Below, piece by piece: positions 9,748 through 21,200 of a stretch of DNA of 64,000 nucleotides; positions within the stretch are counted from its first letter, which is position 1; each line of letters opens with the position of its first letter. Source of the stretch: Polytrichum commune (taxonomy: Eukaryota; Streptophyta; Polytrichopsida; Polytrichales; Polytrichaceae). Location of the stretch: the NCBI GenBank assembly GCA_950295325.1, contig OX485806.1, forward strand, positions 26,042,001 to 26,106,000, read 5' to 3'. The notes under the pieces are model-generated. The model was not told the origin of the DNA. It made no database searches and saw nothing but the letters and a program-made list of their open reading frames with translations. The translations under genes and the position numbers were made by a program.

Positions 9748-11606
9748 GTGATCCCGCAGAGTGGTGGACCACTCAAAGGGTTCACAATTGCTCCTTACCA
9801 AGACGAGGATACGAGGCTGCACCGTGCTTGGCTCCAAAGCACTCCACTTGCGCATACTGGAGAGGGTACGGGAAGCGAGGCCGGAAGTGGAAGCACTGCA
9901 GCACGTCCCCCACGTCCAGATCCTTTTCGGTTTGACGAAGAGTTCTTTGCAGTTGGCCATTCAGGAGGCAACCAAACACGTGGAAGCCGTGGAACACGTG
10001 GGAGTCGGGGAAACAGTGGACATAGAGGGAGAACAGGAAGGGGACCAAGCTCAGGCAGTTCCACCGATATAAATGCAGCCACTCATGGAGAGTCCGTGCC
10101 ACCACGATCTCCGACACGGCGGACATCAAGACCGGAGAGCCCTGCACGTGATGTACCTCAGGGTTCGGAGCATGGTGAAAGACGGGGACAAAAACGCCCA
10201 GCAATTTCGGAAGGGACGGAGGAGGGGTCCGGGGTTTCAGGTTCGCAATCGAGGAAAAGGAAAAATAGAGGCAAACGCGACCCGCGGATCGATGAGGCTC
10301 GAAACCATTGTAGGGTCGTGCTGTTGGAGTGGTTTAGAAATAACAGCATGGTTTATTTGGAAAAAAAATACCTCAATGATGGTACAAAGGGGTTGGATTT
10401 GGTGAGGAACGATTTGATTCTTATTCTCACGGAAGCCACGGCTGGAGCGGAGTTTGAAGATGCTAGGGGCATGAGCGATTGGGGCACCTGGATTGAACAA
10501 CAAGCCGTGGAAGCAATCTACAATCCAACAATGGCATATGATGCTGTGCATCCTAGCGAGGGAAGTAGTAGTGGCAGGAAGTCAGAGCTGTACATGAAGC
10601 TAGAGAATTGGAAAAGAGGCGTAATAGCAGCAAAAGGAACATCCGCCCGCAACCTTCCCATTTTTATTGACAGGCAGATGGCAGACAACATTGCCACTCA
10701 GGGCCGGCAGGGTGTCATATGGTTGCCTAGGAATGCGGAGATCAAAGCCTTGGATAAGGAAATCTTCCAAGGGACCTTCGGAGTGGTGCGGAGAATCGAA
10801 AGGAACGTTCAGTTGAAGCATTGGCGTGTCCAGTAGATCATCCTGGGGTAATCAAGCTACAATACCTCAATATGAAAACATACGAATCCTATTCGATGTG
10901 GTGGAATGGAGGCTCCTTGAAAAACATGAGGATCTATGACTTCAGCGTTCCGGAAACCCACGAGCGCACAATCCTTCACATGCCTGGGGCAGACTTTGAA
11001 GCACGGAAACGGTTGGTTGTATATCGAAGGCATCGAGCTTATTTGGCATGGGCTCTAATGTGCATTGTGGATGTAGTGCACAAGCATGACGTGTTGCACA
11101 ATGACCTTAATCCCAACAATGTCATGTTGCATTTCCCACAAGACCGTGAGAACACGGTTTACATTGGTGTGTGTGATTGGGGCATGGCATCCTGGGGAGG
11201 TGAAGACGCACCCTCCAACTATGGAAAAGATTCAGTGGATGAGATGAACAAGCACAAAGCAAAATACAACTGTGCTGGTCCAGAATTATTCCATGTACGA
11301 AGGCAGCGTGGAACATCCACCTCTCCGGTGAGGATGGCTCGGAAACATAGGCACACGTTTCTATCGGAGTCCTTCTCAGTGGGTGCTTTGGCAAAGAAGA
11401 TTTATGCCAGGGATGCGACTTCCCCCTTGTTTCAGCTAAACAGTGATCCAAATGGCTTGAATATGCGGTTTGAGTTAGCATTGGATTCATTGACGAAGAC
11501 CAATCCAGCGGAAAGGTCAACCATCACACACGTAGTGAACATTTTGAAGTCCCCTCCATACAACATGGTTAACCCGACAATGTGCTTCCGTGACACTGCA
11601 AAATAG
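9748..11606 (+). pseudogene. Protein-kinase-like cargo gene with frameshift
   Basis: Two frames make up one protein. The first (to 10836) has a long basic, Ser/Gly/Arg-rich disordered N-terminus, then a folded part ending in EIFQGTFGVVRR, a kinase glycine-loop shape. The second (from about 10816) continues with HNDLNPNNVML (catalytic loop, HRDLxxxN type), VCDWGMASW (DFG replaced by DWG) and NCAGPELF (APE-like). Joining KALACPVDHPG needs one extra base near 10813, so a one-base deletion, or a missed intron, has broken the gene. No clear VAIK lysine is visible. AATAAA at 11670-11675 is a likely poly(A) signal. Kinase activity is uncertain given the altered motifs. Cargo of the hAT element. Confidence 0.75.
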
Positions 11607-11669
11607 ATTTTTTTTGTTTTTTTTGCAACAATTTTGAATCATACCAATTTTGTAACCGTTGGAGATGTA

Positions 11670-11675
11670 AATAAA
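11670..11675 (+). terminator. Poly(A) signal of kinase-like gene
   Basis: AATAAA lies 64 bases after the stop codon in a T-rich 3' region. Confidence 0.55.
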
Positions 11676-11699
11676 GCCATCATTTTTTCATACAAAACT

Positions 11700-12344
11700 T
11701 GTATATTGTATGAGGTTTATGGATCTTAATGCAATGTTCATACTACTCCATGAGGCCTTTGCTCCATAATCGAGAAGAAGTCTATGGGAGGCTAACCAAG
11801 GTTCTCGCCTCTCGTGAGGCCACATCCTTCTTTCACATCGTTGTTATCACATCCATGTGCTAAGTTCAAGTTAACTATAGTTGTTTGTGATATGTCTTGA
11901 AAAAATGCAGTTACCTATATTTATTCTAATTTTGGTATGCCACAAAATGTAGTAAACTATAGTTATATCTAGTTAACTAAAGTTGAGCACAATATTGCAA
12001 TAGTTATATCGGTTGTACACGTGATCCAAAACATCTCTAAATGTTATCTTTCTTCTACTCCCCACATATTGCACACTATAAATGTTAAACGTGTTAACAG
12101 TTAACAAAATGGTACTCCCTTCTTTGTAAATCTGACTCTATAAACGTTAACGGATGAAATACAACCATAATATGGATGATAAAAACTACACATCCAGTTA
12201 CATTGATTCATATTCACTCGTGATTTGTAAACTTGATATTGAATAAAGTTTTGATTGGGTGTGCAATTTTATGAATGGTATTCTCTCACAAGGAATCTTC
12301 ACAATTGCTTATATTTATATTTATATAATTCACAATCACTTTTT
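11700..12344. other. AT-rich spacer, no gene seen
   Basis: Only chance open frames; no repeats of note. Confidence 0.45.
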
Positions 12345-12945
12345 TTTGGAAGTTTGGACATATTCTTGGCCGTCCAAGTTGAGAGGCCGTGCGATTGAGT
12401 GGCCCAACTTTGTTGATAGTCCAAAGAAATGAACTGAAAATAGCCAAGAAAATATAGTAAGGGTAGCCTTAGTTGGGCATAGTGTGAAGCCTCCAAAGGC
12501 CAAGCGCAAAGTCCAAACCTTTGGCCATGAACTCCCACGGCCTCTCGGCTTGGATGGCCAAAGTGTGAAGCCTCCAAAGGCCAATCCCAAAGTCCAAACT
12601 CAAAGGAGCATGCCACTTTATTCCTTGCTCAAAATAACCCCTCCAATCTAACGGCCAAGATCTTGTCAATGATTGATTATTTTAATGAAAAAAAAGTTCG
12701 GCCTCTCGACGGAAGTTTGGGTTGAGCATTTTGCTATACCCAATCTTTGCTCGAGAGGCCGAACTCTTGGCGCCATAACTTCCTAAAAGTGTTGCCACCT
12801 AGGCTCTTTTGGAGGCCACGTCCTTTGGACTTCGGCCTCTAGTGTGAAGGCCGAGAGGACGGACTTTGGGCATTTCAGCATTTTCATTGGTCCAAATGTT
12901 GAACCTCTTAAAGTTTGGCCATATTGTGAACCGGCCCTTATATTT
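12345..12945. mobile_element. Decayed copy of the GTGTGAAGCC MITE family
   Basis: Shares long stretches with the better-preserved MITE at 31,204-31,688, including AGTGTGAAGCCTCCAAAG, CGAGAGGCCGTG and CCAATCTAACGGCCAAGATC. Its right end reads CCATATTGTGAACCGGCCCTTA, matching that MITE's terminus; the left terminus is degraded. It is nested within the hAT element. Confidence 0.75.
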
Positions 12946-13989
12946 GCAATACATGTCTTATTCTTTTTTTGGCACAAATTGAAAATTCAAATTGAAAATA
13001 CAACCAACCCAGCCGAAACAGCGCAGCCTAAGTGGAAATCTAGAAATAATGCTCATTGAGGCCTATCCTTCCAAGTAGGGACTAAGTTGCTACGGGTCAC
13101 AATAAGACCTTTGACCCCCCAAATCAAATCAAATTTGTTAAGAATGTCATGGTAGGCCACGTCCGGGGCTTTTTCCAAGTCCCTAAGCATCTGTTTCCAT
13201 TCAATCCTCCCATACTCTGATTTGTAATACATGTCATAAAAGCTAATGCAATTATTGTTTTGAAGTCTACCATCAAATGATATGTAAGATCGTATGTTCA
13301 CTTGTGGTTGGTTCTTTTTATGTACCAGTTTAAGCCAATACTAAAATAAAATAAACCTTATTCTATAAAATCTAATGACACTACCATACAAGTTAGTAGA
13401 GATGTTGTATATTTTTTTAAATTATTCTATATATTTACATAACTACAACTTATAATTTTGTGAAGAATAATACATAATACAACAAAGTTCAAATCAATAC
13501 CTCTTTTGTGCACTCACATATACTCATACGGATTTAGTATAGTGCACCCCCCCCCAAATGATCACTAATGTGGGCCACATTAAATTTAAGCCCACACCAA
13601 ATCCCTAGTTTAATATCAATGTGGACCATATTAATTTGCTTTTCTAGAATGTTCTAATTTGTGTAAGGTGTTGGTAAGATATCTTTATGAAGCCTATAGG
13701 AACTCGGGGGATGCACTCTACATTATGTTTGAGAATCACGTGCGTTCATGACCCCTTCTAAAAACCCCAATGTATACCATAAGTTATATGTCTAAGTAGA
13801 GATTGCGCCAACTTGAAGTAGTCCTCGCGATTTGCGAACGTTTAACTTTCGTTGTAGGCATCGTAAAAAAAAGCGGGTGGGTTCGTTGGAAAGCTGGGAA
13901 CCTAAACCCTCAAACCATGTATGGAAACACTTCTACATGAGTGAGAGAACAAAACAACGGCACATATGTGGTAGCAATTTGGAATGACG
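12946..13989. other. No gene recognised
   Basis: AT-rich spacer with a short C run near 13,548. Chance open frames only. Confidence 0.4.
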
Positions 13990-14030
13990 TAGGGTTTAGG
14001 GTTTAGGGGTTTAGGGTTTAGGATTTATGA
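13990..14030 (+). repeat. Interstitial telomere-type repeats
   Basis: Four degenerate TTTAGGG units (GGGTTTAGGGTTTAGG) in the plus-strand orientation. This is the plant telomere motif and supports a plant origin. Confidence 0.85.
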
Positions 14031-14330
14031 ACCACAAAGGTTGAAGCACAAATATGTGAATTGTCGAATGAAAGGGCAAGGGGATGCGTGTGGGTTGTGA
14101 AACCATACGAACCACTAAGGTTGAAGCTCAAATATGTGAATTGTTGAATGAAGATGGCATTCGGATGCCTAATATGCGTTGTGAAACCATATGGACCACA
14201 AAGGTTGAAGCACAAATATATATTTTGTTGAATTAATATGACATTCGAATGCGTGTGGGTTGTGAAACTATACGAACCACTAAGGTTGAAGCTCAAATAT
14301 GTGAATTGTTGAATGAAAGGACAACCCATC
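14030..14330. repeat. About 80-bp tandem repeat, four units
   Basis: Units start at GAACCACAAAGGTTGAAGC (about 14030) and recur near 14109, 14189 and 14273, each with CAAATATGTGAATTGTTGAA and ending in TTGTGAAACCATA. Confidence 0.88.
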
Positions 14331-14524
14331 AAATATAGAAGCTTCAAAGAGGTTTCCAATGCGGGTGTCGGGGGACTTTTTCAAAAAGTGCAACTAACTT
14401 TTTGATTTCACCAACTTTCTTTTTATTCCTATTGTGTTGTCTTTATCCTACCAACGAGAATTGGATCCTCTACATCTTAGATTACATCAAATATTGTATA
14501 TTTCATAAAGTCCTTTGAGCTCAA

Positions 14525-14532
14525 TATATAAG
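14525..14532 (+). promoter_or_regulatory. TATA box of acidic ORF
   Basis: TATATAAG lies about 45 bases upstream of the ATG at 14574, in the correct position for a short-leader gene. Confidence 0.6.
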
Positions 14533-14573
14533 TAGAGCATTTAGACTCATACATATAACGAGGGTAGAGTATC

Positions 14574-15134
14574 ATGGATAGGATGGGAGAGAAGAGAAAC
14601 ATGTTTGAGGGTCTAGGATGTGATGAGGAGATAGAAAATTTAGGTGAACCCGATATTCCATTCAATCCATCAACCGAGCGTGAGAAAGATGAGAGATGTG
14701 CTAGGGATCGATTTCGTGATGAGTATGTCATGACTCCCTTCTCACAATCTACACAAGCTTGGAGGATGAGGGCGGAGGAGGACCAACGACGATATGCGGA
14801 CAACTTTGAGATCGATGCGGTGGAGAATGACAACACACAATACGTGGGTGAAGATCTAAATGATCTGATTGATTTGTGTGCGGATATTTTGGAGAAGCCC
14901 GGGGATGTGGATGTGGAAGAGACTTCAATCGACATTGAAGATGTCAAGGTAGCGGAAGAATCTTCAAAGACTTTGTTTTTTCGTAAGAAGAGGAGAGGAT
15001 TATCGCCTCATCGGCTACCATTGAAGGAATGGATGAAAGACCGAACGATTAGCTATGTTGATTTATTTCGACCGAATCCTCTCCCAAAAATGGACCCTCG
15101 ACGGAAGCCACAAGCATCTACGAGGTTGCCATGA
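14574..15134 (+). CDS. Unidentified acidic 186-aa protein
   Basis: An intact single-exon frame with its own TATA box upstream and an AATAAA at 15231-15236 downstream. The protein is strongly acidic in the middle (about residues 75-130, D/E-rich) with a basic KKRRG patch near residue 142 that could serve as a nuclear localisation signal. No domain is recognised. It lies between the kinase-like gene and the zinc-finger gene within the hAT element. It could be an element protein or captured host sequence. Confidence 0.55.
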   Translation: MDRMGEKRNMFEGLGCDEEIENLGEPDIPFNPSTEREKDERCARDRFRDEYVMTPFSQSTQAWRMRAEEDQRRYADNFEIDAVENDNTQYVGEDLNDLIDLCADILEKPGDVDVEETSIDIEDVKVAEESSKTLFFRKKRRGLSPHRLPLKEWMKDRTISYVDLFRPNPLPKMDPRRKPQASTRLP

Positions 15135-15230
15135 CGGAAGTCAAGTTGACGGAATGAAGTGGAATATTAAATCGTGCATGGTTTGTTCATGTATGTGATT
15201 TATAAAGGGCATTTGTACCGTCGTCGCAAT

Positions 15231-15236
15231 AATAAA
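15231..15236 (+). terminator. Poly(A) signal of acidic ORF
   Basis: AATAAA 97 bases after the stop codon at 15132-15134. Confidence 0.5.
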
Positions 15237-15646
15237 GTCATTACTTGTACATCGCTGTCTCCATAGGGGTGATAATTTGTTGGTCATCATACTACATTGG
15301 TTACTTTGTTGCTTGAGGGATCCTTCATTAGTTTTGTGTGGATAAGTACACCGGTAATGATATTTAGTGTCACATATATTATTTGCAAAGGGCCTAAATT
15401 AGATGGGGTGTGGATGGAGGGACGCGGGAATGTGCAGTAGAAATATTATTGCATATTCATGTAGAGGACTTCATTACCTATCCATGGATACCAAGAAATC
15501 ATTTTTTGGACTTCATATGAATTTTTGAGAGCCAAAAAACCGAGACTATGTCCAAACTTCCAAAAAAAGTTAAAAAGTGAATATTTAGAAGTATCTCCAA
15601 TTTGGATAGATGGCCCAAGAGTGCAAATCCAAAGTCGGTGGCGTGT

Positions 15647-17560
15647 ATGATGTATGCGGAACACGTGTTTCGAGTTAGGGTGGATTGGTCAAGTTTGGCT
15701 ACCCTGCATGGTCAAAAATTTGGGGGTATTGGAATTGCATTCACTAAATGCACAGTTCCAGATATTCCATACACTCCCGTTCCGGAGTGGTTCAGGAGGA
15801 ATCCTCGACTAGTGGACGAGCCTGGGGCCCCAATTCCAGAGGGTCGGGAACCAAAAAAGCCACGTAATCGTAAACGACCAGCCAATGACGTGGAGATGGC
15901 CATCGAGGAGGCGTTTGAGCATATGGATGAGGGCATGGAGGCAAATGTCGAGGTCAACAACCTGATCAACGACGTGGTTAACGAGGTCCTAGACGAGGTA
16001 AACCTTGGTGAACATGGAGTGGACCCGACGGAGAGCAGAATGGAGGAATTGCGTAAGCAACATGCGTTGGAAATTCGTGAGTATAAAACGATGATTTTCG
16101 AGTTGGAAAATCGAGTTGCAACACTTACGATGGGGGAGGCTAGCAGTTCAAGTAGTACACCAATTAACCTTCAGTCTTTGGAAGCAGAGAGGGACGCAGC
16201 TTTACAGGAGGCCAAGATTGCAAAGTAACAAGCTCTGGAGGTATGTATGAGGAATAAAGTAATGCGAGGAAAGATGGAGGCTTTGCAAAAGGAGGTGGTG
16301 GACATGCAACAACAACTTCAAGTGGTCAATGAAGTGATTGTTGATCACGAAGCCAAGATTGGCGGACTGGAGGAGCAGAATGTAAGGTTGAAGAAATTTC
16401 TGTTGGATGCGATTGTGGAGCGCAAAAATATGAGGACAAGCACATTGCTTGCTATGGCCAAGGCTCATCAATTTGAAGCTGAGTTTGAGAGCATCCAGAA
16501 AGAATGGAACCGCAATCAGAAAATGCGGAATATGATGCTCACGTCATGGCCAGAAGATGAGCAGATGTACCCTAGTAGGTGGGATAGGGATAATGAGTGG
16601 ACATTGCCAAGCGGGAGCATCGATTGGCGTCAAGTGACCGACCCAGATCACCATTGGGATGTGACCCAAGTGCATGAATATCCATTCCGCATGAGGGGTG
16701 AGTTGTTATGGCCAAATCCACATACAGTGGTCTTCGACGGAACCGCATGTGCGATTTGCCAATGTCCATTTGGCCCAAAGGGATGCTATCAAGTTGGATC
16801 ATGTGGGGCCCAATTTCATCCACAATGTCTAATAGGGAATATGATCAAGAAACGCCAATGTCCTCATTGCAGATCACCCTTCCACCCTCGTTTGTACCTC
16901 CAATTTGGCCTTCGGGATTACATGCCTAACGACTGGGTATTAAAGTCATGGGACTTTCCCTTCGATCTTCAAGAGTTTGATGGAGAGAATGTTGAGTGGA
17001 GTTGGTTATACAATTGTGCCAAGGTTGAGCTATGGCACGAGAACAGAGATGGCGACTGGACACGGAATGCACGTCAAATTTTGTATGTTACAGACGAGTT
17101 GTATCCCAACAAGCCCCCCGATCATGGCTTGAAAAGATTTTTGTACCAAACTCTTGAATGGCATTGGGATTCAACCAGCAGACAATTAAAGAGAGGCATT
17201 TATCTTCCTTGGTACAATGCAGCAGGTCTCGAATCAGTATCGGAGCATGATTTGGAAGAAGATGCAGATGACATGCCTACGGAACGGGATCCGAGATATG
17301 AATTGCAGTTAGAGGTGGGGTACCACAAGAACAGGCTGCAGTTGGCTGCAATTGATGCACTCTTGCATAGAGTTGCGGATGATGTGGTATTGAGATGGCT
17401 AAATGGTGGGCCTAGACCACGTAATGCCGTTCCATTGTCTCCTGGTAGTCGTCCATACCTCACCCGTAGAACAACGCGAAGCATGAAAGCGGGGGAATCA
17501 TCACGAGCACGACGAGGATCTACTTCAGCTAGAATAGACCTCGATTCATATTCGGATTAG
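15647..17560 (+). pseudogene. Coiled-coil and zinc-finger cargo gene, one stop
   Basis: A 638-codon frame from ATG 15647 to TAG 17558-17560 is interrupted only by TAA at 16226-16228, in the middle of a coiled coil that continues in the same frame on both sides (about residues 130-280). The codon before it is AAG and after it CAA, so CAA to TAA is likely. Residues 368-408 form a RING-like Cys/His cluster (CAIC, then CGAQFHPQC, then CPHC), but one expected Cys of the second pair is not evident, so it is a variant RING or related finger. The N-terminal part has an acidic helical segment; the C-terminus is basic and Ser/Arg-rich. If active it could be a ubiquitin ligase or a DNA/protein-binding element protein; this is inference. 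It is convergent with the transposase gene. Confidence 0.7.
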
Positions 17561-18259
17561 GCATTTTTGTACCATATTTAGGAAGTTGTATAGGAACGGA
17601 TGAAGACTTTGGACACAATGAACATATTTCATGTTCAAAGTATATGTAATATAAAGAGGATTTACCGACAAGTTGTCATTTCTAAGATCGTGTAAAAGAT
17701 AACATATGGATGCCACATGCTTTAATGTTATTTGAAACATTTAAAAACTTACTTGAATATTAGTAATTCATATGATAGTCTAACCAAAAGTACTATTGAC
17801 TACATAGTCAATATTGAATACCACATAAAGATATAATTATATAAAACGGATAGAAAGGTCCTCAAAAAGAGGATGTCACCAACGAAGCATGTACAATCGA
17901 GCAATAGGGGATTGCAATATTTATAAAAGCATATTCTTTAAGAAGCTCAATAAATAAACATAAAACTCCATTCACAGTAAGAATTATACAAAATAGTAAT
18001 TAATAAAGGCATAACATGTTATTGGAGATTAATTGCAATGCTAAGTTGACAACCATGTTGTATTTTCAAAATTTTAAAAAACATACAATAAATAATTTTA
18101 TTACTATAATAAAATGTTACAACTTCGAAGGTAACGTTCGCTTTGTGGTCTAAATGTCTTACCGAAGGCCCTAAGGTTGTAACTTGTATCAATTTTGACG
18201 TAAGTAATAAATTATGGGAGTACGTGGGAGCACCGAAATACCACATTTGTGCAAAACCA
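17561..18259. other. Convergent 3' intergenic region
   Basis: AT-rich region between the zinc-finger gene (plus) and transposase gene (minus). A minus-strand AATAAA (plus TTTATT at 18097-18102) may end the transposase transcript. Confidence 0.5.
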
Positions 18260-21200
18260 TTACGTTCGAATCCGTACTGTGGGATCATTTGCTTCGACAC
18301 ATCTTGGGTCCTCTTCAGACTCGTCTGTGCTGCAATCATCATCCGTTTGGGGAGTCGCGCTCCGAAGATGCAACTCTCGGTCACGTTGTGAGAAAATTAT
18401 CTTCTTGGTCGGCCGGGAGCCCTCTGCATCCTGTATGCCATTTTCATCTAGATGTGGTCTACCCTCATCTTCATTGTAGTCTTCAGCAGTAAACGGAAGC
18501 GATCTTCCCTGATACCTCTTCCTAGTACGTTTGACACCTCTCGTAGTTCTCTGACGCCCTCCACCCGTACCACGACTTGAGTGCACTTCATCTCTACTTC
18601 CATCTATAAAAACATCCCCCGTTGTACTTCCGCCTCCAACTCCAAGGCCACATGTTCCATTGGATTGACTGTGTGGAAGTGAAACTGATGCAGATGGAAT
18701 TGCAATTGGTATGTTCTCAACAACATGTCGACGAACAGAATGACGACGTGGCGCCTCTGTAGTAACATTTTTTGAAACATTGTGTATAGCAACCAAAGTA
18801 GCACCCACCGCAGTTGCACGTGAAACACCCAATCTAGAAGTATTGGCAATACTTCGAGTGAGAGGACGACGTTGACCTTGTGCATGCACTTGCACCGTAG
18901 AGGTTGATGCAGTTCTTTGAAGAGCACGGAATCGAGTTGTAGGTATTTCAGGAACATTGGGCGTTTGATCTTCTATACGATGGTTGGATATGAGGGAGGC
19001 GTCCATGGATTCAGAATGTACTCGGGCTGGAAATGGATCCTGTTGAACGTGCGTTGGCTCATTTGCGGGTAGTACATTGTCACCTTCACCAAAAGAAAGA
19101 GAATCGCTCCGAGGTTGCAAGGAATCTACTTCAATTCCTACATTCTCACTTGCCCCCATAGCAACATTATGGGCAGGGCGAAACCCTTGTCCAATGTGGA
19201 GAGTTTCAAAAGGCGGTCCTCCAATAGACCCCTCATGATCGTCATGCATTCCGTCGTTATGTTGGGGGACATCCGGTTCATCAAAATCAAACACCCCAAG
19301 GTTTCCATCACTACCATTGCCATCCTCATCTTCTGAATCATGATTCTCGGAATCGAGGTCATCCAAATCAAAGTCGATGTCATCAACATTGTTGTCAGCA
19401 TCATTTCCGGCACTATCATTTGGATCCACGTCATCTTCGTTGTCATCTTCTTCGTCAAGGTCATCGTCAGAATGGACCTCATTCAATTCGTACCATTGCG
19501 CAGGTCTTGGGCCCCTCCGATGTCGAATGAGCCTACTATTGGTATATATGTAGACGAGGTCCTCGGCACGACTATGCTTCAAGCGATTGCGACTCTTGTT
19601 GTGAACATATGAGTACATGCTCCAATTGCGTTCACATGCGGATGCGGAACATACTTGTGCAAGGATACGTCTTGCTATTGTTTGGAGGGCTTTAGCTCCA
19701 CCTCCCATTGCATCCCACCATTCATGGAGAGGTGCGGCATGCACGCTCGGGTCAGTAGAATCAGCAAAAGGCCCTCGATTTTCAAGGAAATCTTGGTACT
19801 GGTGGAGGATTTGGACATAAGTGTCCTCATCTTGAGCAAGCCTGCGAAGAACTCGATTTAGGATTGTCCTCGAATTCTCATCCTCATGGAGTGGGGCCCA
19901 ACCACGTAGAAGCGGATTTAACATCGCTCCAGCCCAATGTAGATCATTCAACATCAACCTCCATCTATTTTGAAACGTTAGCATAGCATTTGCAGCAAGC
20001 TCAGGGCTTAAGCGAAATGGAGGTTTACTGAATCCACGAATATGGGTTTGTAAATCATGCATGACCCTCCAAGCCATTCCCATTGCAGGCGCCTTGCCAT
20101 CAAATACACGAAGAGCTTTAACAACCGGGATCACCATATACAAGAAATTTTCGCACGTGTTCCAGAATCCATCAGAACGTATAAAGCTTCGCACAGCAGA
20201 GCCCTTCATGTAAGAGGTGCGAGATCTCCTCCTCATATCACGCATTAGAGTAGGCCAATCCTCATCAACCACCATTCTTTCCAAAGCATTGCGTACTTGA
20301 AGAAGACGATCTATCATGATGAAGTTCGTTGCAAAACGGGTCTCTACAGGTAGGCGGAGTGAGAGATTTGGTGACAACCTCCGGAATATAGCTTGAGAAG
20401 CATGATGGTTTTTGATAAAAACACAAATATGGCGCGCCTTTTTTACCAACTTTTTCACCCATTCCTCCTTCCCCCAATCTTCTAAGAGGAGATCTAGGCA
20501 ATGCGCAGCACATCCTTGAAAATATAGATCGGGATTTGCTTGAATCAAGTCGCGAGCAGCGGAGGCCATAACTGGGGCATTGTCGGTGCAAATCTGGACC
20601 ACATTATGTCGACCAACCTTTTCCACAAATGGTTGAATTTGAGCAGCAACGTATACATGATCCTTGTGATTTCCCGTGGTATCAATGGTACCCAAGAAAG
20701 CATCTCCCTTTGTGCCACATTGGAGAACGTTTAGGAGAGGTCGGTTTTGCACGTTGTCCCATCCATCACAACATATTGTAACACCGTATTTTTCAACGGA
20801 ATTCCCCATCTTCTCCTTCACTTGCCTATCTAGGTCAACCTTTTTATCAGTTAACAACTTCGTACGGATGGCATTGTACGATGGTGGTGTGTAGGCTGGC
20901 ATTCGATGACGGGCAGTTTCACGCACAGCATGAACAAATGCAGGATGTCTCACAATGTTGAAAGAAATGTTAGCTTCATAAAAGGTCGTTGCCCATGCTC
21001 TATCAAGGAGTTGTTTTGTTGACACATTGAACCCCTCCGTTATGTTGAGTTGACGTAGTTCACGAGGAGGTGTGCCATATATCACAACATCAGAATGTTG
21101 AGTGGATTGGGACATAAGCAAAGGCTCTGTTTCACTAATTACGGAGTCCGCTATAATAGGCTCCAGAGGTACAATATCTGGCACCGGAGAGTCCTCATTT

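Noticed and set aside
12720-12765. Apparent GTTTGGGTtgag palindrome copy
   Set aside because: The right arm does not match the CGACCCAAAC form; it belongs to the MITE family instead.
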